From Sulfobacillus acidophilus DSM 10332 (GTDB lineage Bacteria > Bacillota > Sulfobacillia > Sulfobacillales > Sulfobacillaceae): a stretch of 64,000 bases of DNA. The notes below the pieces were generated by a model. The model had not been told where the DNA came from, searched no databases, and saw only the letters and a program-made list of their open reading frames with translations. The stretch is from assembly GCA_000237975.1 (NCBI GenBank), contig CP003179.1, positions 1,054,001 to 1,118,000 of the forward strand, read 5' to 3'. Made by a program: the position numbers and the translations under genes. Positions 52,343 to 61,364 of the stretch are shown here, one piece after another. The stretch's first letter is position 1; the number at the start of each line of letters is the position of its first letter.

Positions 52343-52378
52343 TCGAACCACCTCCTAACCAGCTACCCCCAAAATATA

Positions 52379-52411
52379 CCATTTTGGCATAAAAATAAAG
52401 AGCCAAAATGG
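52379..52411. promoter_or_regulatory. Operator-like inverted repeat in the repressor/Cro control region
   Basis: CCATTTTGGC (52379-52388) and GCCAAAATGG (52402-52411) are perfect 10-bp inverted repeats, 36 bp from the repressor start. A related half-site ACCAAAACG lies at about 52469-52477. This fits binding by the repressor, the Cro-like protein or both. Confidence 0.6.
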
Positions 52412-52433
52412 GATGAAATATATCGTATCGGTA

Positions 52434-52462
52434 TTGACTTATATTCCATACAGGGATATATT
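52434..52462 (+). promoter_or_regulatory. Early promoter reading into the Cro-like gene
   Basis: TTGACT (52434-52439), 17 bp, TATATT (52457-52462). It points rightward into cro-like, nuclease and replication genes and lies between the operator-like repeats. Confidence 0.72.
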
Positions 52463-52498
52463 TTTAATACCAAAACGATATACCGGTGGCGATAAACA

Positions 52499-52729
52499 GT
52501 GAATTCCAAATTGAAAACGACCAGAAAACGCATTGGAATATCCCAAATGGATTTATCTCACAAAACCGGAATTTCTCAGGGATATTTAGCAAGACTCGAA
52601 CGCGGCACCCGCCGGGGCAGTATCGCCGTCTACGCCCGACTAGCCCATGCGCTGGGCGTGCCGATCCAAGAGATTTTGCCCCTTGATGACGCGCTGGAAC
52701 AGGAGGCCCACGATGTCTACGAATCCTAA
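52499..52729 (+). CDS. Cro-like XRE regulator
   Basis: 76 residues consisting of one helix-turn-helix domain (RKRIGISQMDLSHKTGISQGYLARLERGTRRGS cited in part) plus a short acidic tail. The GTG at 52499 lies about 10 nt after GGTGG. It is divergent from the two-domain repressor and first in the rightward operon, the position of Cro in lambdoid switches. Confidence 0.78.
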   Translation: MNSKLKTTRKRIGISQMDLSHKTGISQGYLARLERGTRRGSIAVYARLAHALGVPIQEILPLDDALEQEAHDVYES

Positions 52730-53564
52730 CGCAATGACATTTGGCAAAAAACCCCAGGGCGGGTTCCGGGAACCCATGCCCTTGACCGATCTCCTCGAAC
52801 CCGCCGTGGCCGAAGGACCCTTGCCGGTAGGGAACTGGAGTCCCAGCCGTCTCTTAGACTGGCTCCTCTGCCCGGCACGGGGGGCTTGGAGTTGCGGCGT
52901 GTGGGAATTGCCTGCCGAATTTGAATGGCCCGCGAACCCGGATGCACAGGTCGGCGTAGCAACGCATCGCTATGCCGAAGCTCGCCTCAACGGAGCATCC
53001 GTGGACGAGGCCCGCATCGCCGGCGCCGATGCCGCCTTGGACACCGATCCGGAAGAATGGCTGCCCTTGACCGACCTGTGGGAAACGGCCATTCGCCCTG
53101 CTATCGGCACCCCCCAGGCGACCGAACAACGCTTGGTGCTGACGCTTGACGGCCTGCCAGTGACCTGCGTCTTAGACGTGATCGATGAAGTCGGAACCAT
53201 CCGCGATCTTAAAACCACCAAACGCAAGCCGAATCCCATCGACATCGCCCGCAAATCGTTGCAGGCTCCGCTCTATGTAGCAGCGTGGCGGCAAGAAACC
53301 GGAGAGGCCGCGCCCTTTGTACTCGATTACCTCATTCGCAACAAGACACCCCAAGCATTGACGCTACCCGTTCCGGTAACCGAGGCCAGCATCGACCGCG
53401 CGCGGCGGCAACTGTCGTGGGCGCAAGAGCAAGCCGACAACCCCGATAGTATTGTGCCCAATCCCTATACCGCCTATGGCTGCACAGGTTGCCCATTTGT
53501 CCGGGTGTGTGCCGACCAATGGGGCTTTCCGCATCCCGAGACGGTCACGGCTGAGGCCCCCTGA
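52713..53564 (+). CDS. PD-(D/E)XK nuclease, Cas4/RecB-like, with predicted Fe-S cluster
   Basis: 283 residues. The nuclease core is VTCVLDVIDEVGTIRDLKTTKR (Asp ... Asp-x-Lys). One Cys lies N-terminal (LDWLLCPARGAW near residue 50) and three C-terminal (GCTGCPFVRVC near 265), the spacing of the 4Fe-4S clasp of Cas4/AddB-type nucleases. AGGAGG with 6-nt spacing sets the ATG at 52713, overlapping cro. No cas1, cas2 or CRISPR repeats are near, so the likely role is phage-type recombination or end resection. Confidence 0.8.
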   Translation: MSTNPNAMTFGKKPQGGFREPMPLTDLLEPAVAEGPLPVGNWSPSRLLDWLLCPARGAWSCGVWELPAEFEWPANPDAQVGVATHRYAEARLNGASVDEARIAGADAALDTDPEEWLPLTDLWETAIRPAIGTPQATEQRLVLTLDGLPVTCVLDVIDEVGTIRDLKTTKRKPNPIDIARKSLQAPLYVAAWRQETGEAAPFVLDYLIRNKTPQALTLPVPVTEASIDRARRQLSWAQEQADNPDSIVPNPYTAYGCTGCPFVRVCADQWGFPHPETVTAEAP

Positions 53565-53659
53565 GCCGTGGCCGCCCCCGGATGGGGGCCGGGGGGATTC
53601 CCCGGACATGGTGCAACGCACACACGACCCTATAACAACACGAGAGGAGCATGAATCCT

Positions 53660-54358
53660 ATGGCAACAGTACCAGAAACGACTCGTACCATTACCAACGT
53701 TCCTGCTTTACCCGACATCCAAGATTTTCCGGAAGCGGATTTGCGTCCAGAAGTCTACCGGATTAAGGCCAAGGCATTTGAAGGCGAGACCGAAACCATC
53801 CAAGCCATGAGCGGCGTCATTCTCGCCATTCGTCCCTCGCGGTGGTACGCCATCGACAACGACGCGAATCCCGACGAACGCCTCACCGTGTGTGAGTTAG
53901 CCGACCCCGCGCATGGCCTGTGGCGGCTGGACCCCGCCCTCCGCGAGGATAGCCCCACGGAACTGCGGGATTGCGCGACCTGCCCGATGAACCGGTATCG
54001 GACGGCCTCCAACGGACGAGGCAAGGCGTGCCGTGAAAAGCGCCTCCTGCTGTTTCTTCGCGACGGCGAATACCTGCCCATCGTCGTCGCGGCCCCGCCA
54101 ACCAGTTTACGGTCGGTCGCCCGATTCACCACTCGCGCAGCGGCTCGCCGCCTGCGCCTCGGGCAACTCCACGTCCGCCTCGCGATTGACACCCAAAAGC
54201 GAGGCCAAGAAGAGTGGGGCGTCTTGCGGATCGAGGAACTGGGCCTATTGGATGAGGCCGCCCAAGTCGACCTGGCCCAACGTCTCCAAGACGGACCGTT
54301 GGCGGACATGTACCGGGCATGGACGGCGATCTTGGCGCACACTGACCGGACCCTATAG
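53660..54358 (+). CDS. Phage-type protein with CxxC...GKACR motif
   Basis: 232 residues. A central motif DCATCPMNRYRTASNGRGKACREKRLLLFL (cited in part) followed by PIVVAAPPTSLRSVARF is shared by a family of phage early proteins usually encoded beside RecB-like nucleases. A role in single-strand DNA binding or recombination is inferred from that context only. The cysteines may bind zinc. Start 53660 is better spaced from AGGAG than the ATG at 53651. Confidence 0.6.
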   Translation: MATVPETTRTITNVPALPDIQDFPEADLRPEVYRIKAKAFEGETETIQAMSGVILAIRPSRWYAIDNDANPDERLTVCELADPAHGLWRLDPALREDSPTELRDCATCPMNRYRTASNGRGKACREKRLLLFLRDGEYLPIVVAAPPTSLRSVARFTTRAAARRLRLGQLHVRLAIDTQKRGQEEWGVLRIEELGLLDEAAQVDLAQRLQDGPLADMYRAWTAILAHTDRTL

Positions 54359-54402
54359 ATTGACGATCATTGACTTTTAATGCAGAAAGGAGTTGGGGCA
54401 TC

Positions 54403-55155
54403 ATGGCGACCCCCGTCGAATATTTATCCACAACATTATCCACAATGTCCTCCGAGCCATTGACCAAACGGCGGGGGCGTCCGCCCCTGCCCCCGGACGT
54501 GCGGGCCGCCCGCGCCGAGGCCCGGAAACGAGATGCCATCCGCCGGACTGCCCATCGCCGAAGCCGGGAAAGTTTGTTCCGTCGCGAAGTGCGCAAAATT
54601 TTGCGAGAGTATGCCGATCTGGTGACCGAATCCCGTCAGACGGCTCGCGAGGAACTCACCCGTCTACGCAGTGAACTGGCCCCGGATGACCCCAACCGGC
54701 AGGCCATCATCAGTGCCAACCTCGTCCTCTGGGGTAAGGCCGAGTACGACTTGGCCCAAGAAACCCGCGACGCCCTGACACGGATATGGCAAGCGTCGCG
54801 AGCCGATGCAACCCCCGCCAGCCAAGCCGTGATCGATGACATATATCAAACCGCCCTCAAACGCCTCAAACCGCTCACGCCGCTCCCTGAGCACTTTGTG
54901 CTGGGGTACATCCTGTGCGGAACGGAGGCGGGGTTCCAAGACCGACTGGCCGTGGCCCGCGCCCAACGGCAAGCCCCGGAATGGCGGTCTCCTCTCACGC
55001 CGATCATCGATGATCCCGCCGTGGCCCATTTATTGGCAGAAGACGCCCACCAACCTCGGGCCGTGAAGAGCCACGGCGTCTATCGCCAAACCGATGCCAC
55101 GACGTTGGCGGGCCGGAATGTGATCTACGAGCAACAGCGGGCAGAAAGGATGTGA
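54403..55155 (+). CDS. Unknown protein with AT-hook-like N-terminus
   Basis: 250 residues, very basic in the first 70 (KRRGRPPLPPDV is AT-hook-like), then helical. No family recognised. AGGAG lies 10 nt before the ATG. Because it is inside the replication operon and has a probable minor-groove DNA-binding motif, a DNA-associated role is plausible but unproven. Confidence 0.55.
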   Translation: MATPVEYLSTTLSTMSSEPLTKRRGRPPLPPDVRAARAEARKRDAIRRTAHRRSRESLFRREVRKILREYADLVTESRQTAREELTRLRSELAPDDPNRQAIISANLVLWGKAEYDLAQETRDALTRIWQASRADATPASQAVIDDIYQTALKRLKPLTPLPEHFVLGYILCGTEAGFQDRLAVARAQRQAPEWRSPLTPIIDDPAVAHLLAEDAHQPRAVKSHGVYRQTDATTLAGRNVIYEQQRAERM

Positions 55156-55161
55156 TCGGAC

Positions 55162-55557
55162 ATGGCAAAACGCCGAGATTATGTGATTTGGATGTCACCC
55201 TACTTACGAGAAGTCATCAATCAAGCGGCACAAGCCGCCGGGACGACCGCGCATTTGTGGGCCACGGATGCTTTGCGTCGTGTGTTGTGGATCGCGGTGC
55301 GCCCCAGTTCTGCCGCGCTCGCCCGCGCCGCCGAGAGCTTCGAGGCCGACGCCAAAATTGCCGTTATCAGTCCGAACTTGACCCGAGCGGAATGGGATCG
55401 CCACGCAAGCTGGGCGCGACAGCGAGGCATTCCCGTAGCCTGGCACTTGCGCCAGGTCTTGGCCTGGGCGGCCCGGCACCCCGATGCCATCCCGCGTCCG
55501 GATACGCAGATCTTTGTGCCGCTCCAAGTAGCTCGACATGGGGGGCAGTCGTCATGA
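55162..55557 (+). CDS. Unknown protein preceding helicase
   Basis: 131 residues, helical (YLREVINQAAQAAGTTAHLW ...). Not recognised. It starts 6 nt after the AT-hook-like gene and ends overlapping the helicase start (ATGA), so it is an integral part of the operon. Confidence 0.55.
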   Translation: MAKRRDYVIWMSPYLREVINQAAQAAGTTAHLWATDALRRVLWIAVRPSSAALARAAESFEADAKIAVISPNLTRAEWDRHASWARQRGIPVAWHLRQVLAWAARHPDAIPRPDTQIFVPLQVARHGGQSS

Positions 55558-57629
55558 GTTCGATACCCCTGCGTCCTTATCAACTTGCGGCGCTTGAAGC
55601 CGTCGAAACGGCCTACCGTCAAGAAATCAAACGGCCAGTCGTATCAATGCCAACCGGAACCGGGAAAACTATTGTGCTAGCAGAATTGTTACGCCGACGA
55701 AAACAGACCGCGCTTGTTTTAGCCCACCGCGACGAACTCGTGCGGCAAGCCGCCGAGAAAATCCACCAGGTCTGGCCGGAGGCCCACGTCGGCATCGTCA
55801 AAGGCGCCGAGGATGAGTGGCAGGCCCCGGTAGTCGTTGCCAGTGTCCAATCGCTCCACTCCAAGCGACTCCATCGCTGGGCGCAGAACCAATTTCAGAC
55901 CATTATCATCGACGAATGTTTTCCGGCGGGAACCCTCGTGGAGGGGCGTCCTATCGAAACTTGGCGGCCCGGCGACATCATACGGGCTTACGATCCCGAA
56001 ACGAACCGGTGGGCATCGGTTTTAGTGACCGGGACACATCGCCGCTCAACCCGCGAGTTAATGGAAATTACGTTAGAATCCGAAGTTCTCCGGTGCACTC
56101 TCAATCACCCATTTTATACTCGCGAAGGATGGATCGAAGCCGAATTTTTGCAAGCCGGGGATTGGGTCTTAGGCGAATCGGGGTGGATCGCGGTTCAAAA
56201 CGCGACCCCGCTGAGCCTGAGTACCCCGGTGGATGTGTTCAACTTAGATGTAGATACCCCGCATACGTACTTGGTCGGACAGGCCGGGCTTGTTGTCCAC
56301 AATTGCCATCACGCCCCCGCTCCTAGCTATCGTAAAATTCTGGAATATTTATCGCCTGATCTCTTACTCGGGGTGTCGGCCACCCCGTTTCGGAAAGATT
56401 TGACATCGCTGACCACGGTATTTGACCAAATTGTCTATAGCTATGGCATTCGCGAGGCGATCCAGGATGGATGGCTCGTCGATATCCGGGCCGTCCGCGT
56501 CGAAGGCCAGGCCGACTTGGACGACGTGGCGACCCGAGGCGGGGATTTTGTCGAAGGCCAATTGCAAACGGCCTTGAATTCCCCCGCTCGGAACGCCCTC
56601 ATCGTCGAGGCGTACCAAACCCATGCGCCCGGTACCAAGGCGATTGTGTTTACCGCCGGAGTGCAACATGCCCATGATCTTGCCCGCGCCTTTCAAGACC
56701 ACGGTATTGTAGCAACAGCAGTCGATGGGGGGATGTCGTTAGACGAACGGCGTGCGCGATTTCGAGCTTTTCATGAAGGGCATTTTCGCATACTTGTCAA
56801 TGCTCAGTTGGCAACCGAGGGCTATGATGAACCCACCATCGAAACCGTGATTTTGGCTCGCCCGACCAAATCCTTGGCCCTTTTCACCCAAATGGTCGGG
56901 CGCGGAACCCGCCCCTCGCCCGGCAAAACGGCGATGACGCTCATCGATGTGGCCGATAATACCCGGCGGCACAAACTGATTACGTTGGCCGATCTCATTG
57001 GCTTGCGACGCCCGCTCAAAGCCGGGGAAACCGTGGCCCAACGCATCGCCCGCGAAACCCAGATCCCCGCGAACGCGGAACACTGGCTCGAACAGTGGAG
57101 TCCGCTCACCATCATGTCCGAAGAGGTTCCATCCCTTTACCTTGATCTGGTCGATAGCGCGGCCCCGGCCCTCGATTGGCGGGATATTCGGGCCGAACTC
57201 GACGATATCATGGCCGATGCGGACGACCTCCGAGGAGCGATTCGCCGAGCGGCCCGCCTGATGCAAAATCCCATCGGATCCAGCACCGACGCCCAACGCC
57301 ATCGATTACAGGAATTTGGCTGGCCGGACGCGGAAACGGCTCGCTTACCGAAATGGGCCGCATCGTATGCCTTGGACCGCCATCGCACCGTGCTGGCGGA
57401 GTGGGCCGCGGGCCGGGTTCGCCAATGGGCCAAGCTCGTGGGGGCGGATCACGATCAACTGAGCCAAATGATGACCCAAGAATTGTGGCATTACACGCCC
57501 GCCACCGCCAAGCAACAACACCTCTTGCGTCGATTAGGCACACCCGCCGATATCGTCATCACGCTTACGAAGGGGGAAGCCGCATGGCTCATCGATCAGA
57601 TGCTAGCAAAAAAGGCGCAAACCGTCTGA
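55554..57629 (+). CDS. SF2 DEAH-type helicase interrupted by a mini-intein
   Basis: 691 codons; 562 residues after splicing. Motifs: Q-like RPYQLAALEAV, Walker A PTGTGKT (33-39), Ia LAHRDEL, Walker B IIIDE|CHH split by the intein, III GVSATPFRKD, and VI QMVGRGTRPSPGK. It belongs to the UvrB/RecG-like SF2 helicases common in phages. The intein sits between Glu121 and Cys251. A 250-residue C-terminal extension after motif VI is unrecognised. Together with the primase and DUF927-like protein it forms the replication module. A longer open frame upstream has no ribosome site. Confidence 0.88.
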   Translation: MSSIPLRPYQLAALEAVETAYRQEIKRPVVSMPTGTGKTIVLAELLRRRKQTALVLAHRDELVRQAAEKIHQVWPEAHVGIVKGAEDEWQAPVVVASVQSLHSKRLHRWAQNQFQTIIIDECFPAGTLVEGRPIETWRPGDIIRAYDPETNRWASVLVTGTHRRSTRELMEITLESEVLRCTLNHPFYTREGWIEAEFLQAGDWVLGESGWIAVQNATPLSLSTPVDVFNLDVDTPHTYLVGQAGLVVHNCHHAPAPSYRKILEYLSPDLLLGVSATPFRKDLTSLTTVFDQIVYSYGIREAIQDGWLVDIRAVRVEGQADLDDVATRGGDFVEGQLQTALNSPARNALIVEAYQTHAPGTKAIVFTAGVQHAHDLARAFQDHGIVATAVDGGMSLDERRARFRAFHEGHFRILVNAQLATEGYDEPTIETVILARPTKSLALFTQMVGRGTRPSPGKTAMTLIDVADNTRRHKLITLADLIGLRRPLKAGETVAQRIARETQIPANAEHWLEQWSPLTIMSEEVPSLYLDLVDSAAPALDWRDIRAELDDIMADADDLRGAIRRAARLMQNPIGSSTDAQRHRLQEFGWPDAETARLPKWAASYALDRHRTVLAEWAAGRVRQWAKLVGADHDQLSQMMTQELWHYTPATAKQQHLLRRLGTPADIVITLTKGEAAWLIDQMLAKKAQTV
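55917..56303 (+). other. Mini-intein (129 residues) in the helicase Walker B box
   Basis: Begins with Cys (CFPAGTLVEGRPI, block A), has block B TLNHPFYT with the Thr-x2-His catalytic pair, block F VDVFNLDVDTPHTYLV and block G GLVVHN, followed by Cys+1 of the extein. No homing-endonuclease domain (no LAGLIDADG or HNH motif) lies between blocks B and F. The host site IIIDE/CHH is rejoined exactly as a DECH box. All splicing residues are intact, so it is probably active. Confidence 0.9.
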
Positions 57630-57748
57630 CACCCCGCCGACGATCCCGTTGGGCCTGGATCGGAGATATTGTGGTCACGCTTTTCATTCTGGCAGGGATG
57701 GCGGCATGGCTGTTGTTGGCCGTGCTGTTTCACGGACCCACCCCCTAA
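57584..57748 (+). CDS. 54-residue single-pass membrane protein
   Basis: Basic N-terminus (RSDASKKGANRLTPRRRSR) and one strong hydrophobic helix (IGDIVVTLFILAGMAAWLLL). The ATG at 57584 lies inside the end of the helicase gene, with AAGGGGGAA 7 nt upstream. No family recognised. It could anchor the replication complex or act in immunity; nothing distinguishes these. Confidence 0.55.
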   Translation: MAHRSDASKKGANRLTPRRRSRWAWIGDIVVTLFILAGMAAWLLLAVLFHGPTP

Positions 57749-57763
57749 ACCGGAGGCAATCGC

Positions 57764-58909
57764 ATGACAACAAGACCTCGAATGCCTTCATCTAATCATG
57801 TTTCGGGCCTCTCGACCCCGGATGTGCGCACAACCTGGGCGTGGCTGTTTGACGGTCATCACGCCGTCGAAATGCGGGTTCTGACGGCCCACGGGCCGCG
57901 CATTGGTCGGTTTACCCGCGAGGATGCCTTTGTCCGCGCTGTGCGGCAAGCGCAGGCTAACCCCACCGCCACGGGCATTTATGCGACGCTGAATCCGATT
58001 GTGACCGATGCCGTCTGGACGGCTCCGTGGAACGTGCTAACGCGCAGCCCCCGAGCCGCCGCCGACCGGGATATCGTGGCGCGGCGATGGCTGTTAATCG
58101 ACATCGATCCCATCCGTCCGCCGCACACGAATGCGACGACTTTGGAACGCCATGCCGCGGCCCGTGTCGGGCAACGCCTTGTCGAAGGCTTGCGCGCATT
58201 AGGCTGGCCGGACCCCGGCGTCGCCACATCGGGCAATGGCATTCACCTGCTCTATCGCATCGATTGGCCGAATACTGTTGCAACCACAACCCAGGTTCGG
58301 CGGATTCTGAGCCTTTTAGCTCAACGGTTCAACACGCCCGACGCCGCCGTGGACGAAAGCGTATACAACGCGGCCCGCATCACCAAAGTGTATGGCACCA
58401 CACCCCGCAAAGGCCCGGCCACGCCCGACCGTCCGTGGTGGTCGGCCCGGATTCTCCGGATTCCGCGTCACTGGATGACCGTGACTGCCGATCACGTGAC
58501 CGCCTTGGATCTCTGGGCTACCCCGTCCCTGAATGCCCTGCCATCCCGAAACGGGAGCGTCTCGCGCCCCCGGCTCTTTGCCACTTCGGACGGCCTCGAC
58601 CGGTTGATCCACTGGTTATCCCAACGCGGTCTGACGCTCGCAGGCGATCCTCGACCGTTGACGGGTGATGAGGGATGGTTGATTCCCCTCGTCTGTCCGT
58701 GGGAGGCCGAGCATACGACACCATCAACGCCGACGGCCACCGCCGTCTTGTGGTTTCCCGATGGGCGCATCGGCTTTCGATGCTTTCACGCGCATTGTAC
58801 GCATCGCACGATCCGCGACATCTGGCGAGTGACCGGTACGCCTTATCCGTCATTCTCAACGAAAGGAGGGCCATCGCATGATGCCCCAGGATCATCCCAC
58901 GTTAAATGA
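57764..58909 (+). CDS. Archaeo-eukaryotic-type primase with zinc motif
   Basis: 381 residues. The AEP core is visible: RRWLLIDIDPIRP (catalytic Asp pair, 113-115), SGNGIHLLYRID (156-167) and DESVYNAARITKVYGTTPRKG (about 197-217, with basic triphosphate-binding residues; cited in two parts). The C-terminus has a probable zinc site: CPWEAEH ... CFHAHCTH. It would synthesise primers for the element's replication, working with the DUF927-like ATPase encoded directly downstream with a 32-bp overlap. Confidence 0.78.
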   Translation: MTTRPRMPSSNHVSGLSTPDVRTTWAWLFDGHHAVEMRVLTAHGPRIGRFTREDAFVRAVRQAQANPTATGIYATLNPIVTDAVWTAPWNVLTRSPRAAADRDIVARRWLLIDIDPIRPPHTNATTLERHAAARVGQRLVEGLRALGWPDPGVATSGNGIHLLYRIDWPNTVATTTQVRRILSLLAQRFNTPDAAVDESVYNAARITKVYGTTPRKGPATPDRPWWSARILRIPRHWMTVTADHVTALDLWATPSLNALPSRNGSVSRPRLFATSDGLDRLIHWLSQRGLTLAGDPRPLTGDEGWLIPLVCPWEAEHTTPSTPTATAVLWFPDGRIGFRCFHAHCTHRTIRDIWRVTGTPYPSFSTKGGPSHDAPGSSHVK

Positions 58910-61316
58910 TCTGGAGACCCAAGTCGCGCAATGGTTGATTAACCGGGATCAATTCGAGGCGTGGCTCCGAGACATCGAAACCCGATTGCAACGGGACCTG
59001 AGTGATTTTGTCCAAGACAAGACGATCCCGACCGTGATCGCAGTCTTAGCCTTGGACGCGCCGGGCCTTTTCGCCCTGTGGGATCAAGCGATGCAACGGT
59101 GGAAAAAGGCCATGCAATGGCCCTCAGAATCGTGGCGACGATGGCACCAGGGGATTCGCCAACGCATTCACGCTTTGGAAGCCGACCGTGCGGCGGCCCA
59201 ACGCCACCAACAAGCGGAGGCCGAACGCCAAGCCCAGGACACGGCGTTGCAACAGTTTTGGGAAAACGGGCCATTGATTATCAAACAACAAGGTCTCGAT
59301 CAGTACATGCAACAAGTCTGCGATTTGGTGACTCGGTGGGGGCGAGCCATCTGGGATCATGACCGCATGCGCGGAGCCTTGATTGTGGCCCGCGCCCAAT
59401 GGCCCGACCACCCGGGGTGGTCAGCCGTTGATCGCGCCTTCAAGCGACACAAAAATTGGACCGAAACGGATCAGCGGACCTGGCTCGACGCGGCCAAACG
59501 CTATCGGGCGGAACGCGACAAATCCTCCGGCGATGTCATTCCGATCCGCCCCGGTGTCGTGCCGACATCGCCCCCGTCATTGACCGTGGGGCAAGTCTGG
59601 CCGACCGCGCCCGATCCGGACTTATTGTTGCCAGATAAATATCTGTACGCCCCGGATGGCGTTCATGTCGGCCACGAGGATGACGATCCCGAATTTATCC
59701 TCGGCCCGGCTTATGTGTGGATGTGGTACGAAGATGTGGTGACGCATGATCACTGGATTCGGATTCGGTACTGGACTAACGGGCGATGGGCCGACCTCCT
59801 GACCAGCCCGTCCCAATTGCTCGATCCGCAAACGGTCGCGACCTTTGCGGATAAAGGGCTGTTTATTCGGAATCCGAAAAAGGCCGGTTCATATCTCAAC
59901 GATACGTTTAATGCGCTCAAAACCCAAATGGGTCACGCCGCACATAGCCTGAGCACGATGGGATTTACCACGTTGCCCGATGGCCGGACGATCTTGGTCT
60001 TGCCGAACACCCCGGCCCGTGGAGGCGATCCGCAAGATCCCCCAATCACCACGCTGGTCGATCCGAGTGTGCGGTTTGTGCATGCGGTGCGCCCTGATTT
60101 TTCGGCAAGCGATGCCGGGGCGACTGTGGCGCGGACTGTCTTTCATCACCTCTGGGCTCTCGCGCCGGCCTCCGTCCTTATTCCCGTCTTGGGCTGGTTT
60201 TGGGCGAGCCTCTGGGCCGACCGCATTCGAGACACGACAGGAACCCGTCAATTTCCCATATTGTCCGTGTTCGCGGCCCGAGGCACCGGAAAAACCACGT
60301 TGCTCACGATGATCTACCGAGCCTTGTGGGGGGATGGGGAAGTCCATAGTGCCAGCATGACGCCTTTTGCGTTAATCAAAAATCTCGCCGCCACGTATAC
60401 CATGCCATTGTTCTTGGATGAGTTTCGCCCCGGCGAAATGGCCGAAGGACAGGAGCGAAAGTTTTATCAACTGCTCCGGCAAAACTTTAACGGCCAATCC
60501 GAACAACGCGGAACCGCGAGCCAAAAAATCCAAACCTATCCGTTGATTGCCCCCGTCATTTTAGCGGGGGAAAGCCGCCCCACGGATAGCGCCGTCTTGG
60601 ATCGATCCGTGCTCGTGACCTTAACCCACGACATGACGCATCGCCCCGAGGCTCGCCCCGCTTTACAATACCTGCACACGCACGCCGACCAGATGCGGCA
60701 AGCGGCAGGCTGGATTTTAGATCAACGGCTGACGCAATCCTCGGCCTATGATGCCGAGACCTTGCGGGCGGAATTTGAGGCGTATGAAAAATATTTATGG
60801 GAACTCGTGCATGCCCACCAATTCCTCTTGCCCGACCGGGCGGTCTGGAGCCTCGCGGTCGCATTGTGGGGGTTCGTCTGGGGGAAAGCGTTGGGGTTGG
60901 TTCCCGAGGACATTGTTCTCGACGAAGCCATCGCCCTGGATCTGCTGCGTCAGGCTGAATTGCAACGCCGGGCCGAAGAGCCGGTCGATCATTTTGTCCG
61001 GTTCGTCGAAGAATTGTGGGGCCTGCAAGGACGCAGCCCCGCCGGCGACATCCCGCTGGGCGTTAAACCGGGCGCCGAAATTCGGTTGCCCCGAACCCTA
61101 ATGGAATCTGCGTGGGATTTGTGGTGTCGCGACCACAAGCTCCCTCGATTGGGCCGGGACAACTTACTCCAAGAATTGCGCAAGATTCCGGGGTTGCTGA
61201 TCGCGGATAATCAAGTAGTTTGGATTCAAGACAAAACTTATCGATGTTATGTTCTCTCCATTCCTGTTTTACACAATCGTTATGGATTACCCCCAGAAGT
61301 TTGGGGACTCGATTAA
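58878..61316 (+). CDS. DUF927-like primase-helicase ATPase
   Basis: 812 residues. The N-terminal 230 are helical and unassigned. Residues about 236-345 form a DUF927-type N-domain (LTVGQVWPTAP ... FADKGLFIRNPKKAGSYLND). The ATPase follows: Walker A ARGTGKTT (Gly469, Lys472), Walker B MPLFLDEFRPGEM, and a sensor region VILAGESRPTDSAVLDRSV. AAAGGAGGG precedes the ATG. Probably the replicative hexameric helicase of the element. It is the last gene of the early operon, ended by an unusual triple-repeat terminator. The N-domain recurs in the Bro-N protein downstream. Confidence 0.78.
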   Translation: MMPQDHPTLNDLETQVAQWLINRDQFEAWLRDIETRLQRDLSDFVQDKTIPTVIAVLALDAPGLFALWDQAMQRWKKAMQWPSESWRRWHQGIRQRIHALEADRAAAQRHQQAEAERQAQDTALQQFWENGPLIIKQQGLDQYMQQVCDLVTRWGRAIWDHDRMRGALIVARAQWPDHPGWSAVDRAFKRHKNWTETDQRTWLDAAKRYRAERDKSSGDVIPIRPGVVPTSPPSLTVGQVWPTAPDPDLLLPDKYLYAPDGVHVGHEDDDPEFILGPAYVWMWYEDVVTHDHWIRIRYWTNGRWADLLTSPSQLLDPQTVATFADKGLFIRNPKKAGSYLNDTFNALKTQMGHAAHSLSTMGFTTLPDGRTILVLPNTPARGGDPQDPPITTLVDPSVRFVHAVRPDFSASDAGATVARTVFHHLWALAPASVLIPVLGWFWASLWADRIRDTTGTRQFPILSVFAARGTGKTTLLTMIYRALWGDGEVHSASMTPFALIKNLAATYTMPLFLDEFRPGEMAEGQERKFYQLLRQNFNGQSEQRGTASQKIQTYPLIAPVILAGESRPTDSAVLDRSVLVTLTHDMTHRPEARPALQYLHTHADQMRQAAGWILDQRLTQSSAYDAETLRAEFEAYEKYLWELVHAHQFLLPDRAVWSLAVALWGFVWGKALGLVPEDIVLDEAIALDLLRQAELQRRAEEPVDHFVRFVEELWGLQGRSPAGDIPLGVKPGAEIRLPRTLMESAWDLWCRDHKLPRLGRDNLLQELRKIPGLLIADNQVVWIQDKTYRCYVLSIPVLHNRYGLPPEVWGLD

Positions 61317-61364
61317 AGCGCCCCGTAAGCGCCCCGTAAGCGCCCCGTTTTGGGGCGCTTTTTT
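61316..61364 (+). terminator. Terminator built from three 11-bp repeats
   Basis: AAGCGCCCCGT is repeated three times without gap (61316-61348). The last copy pairs through GCGCCCC (61340-61346) with GGGGCGC (61352-61358), followed by six T. Any of the three copies could pair with the single right arm, giving alternative hairpins. Confidence 0.85.
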
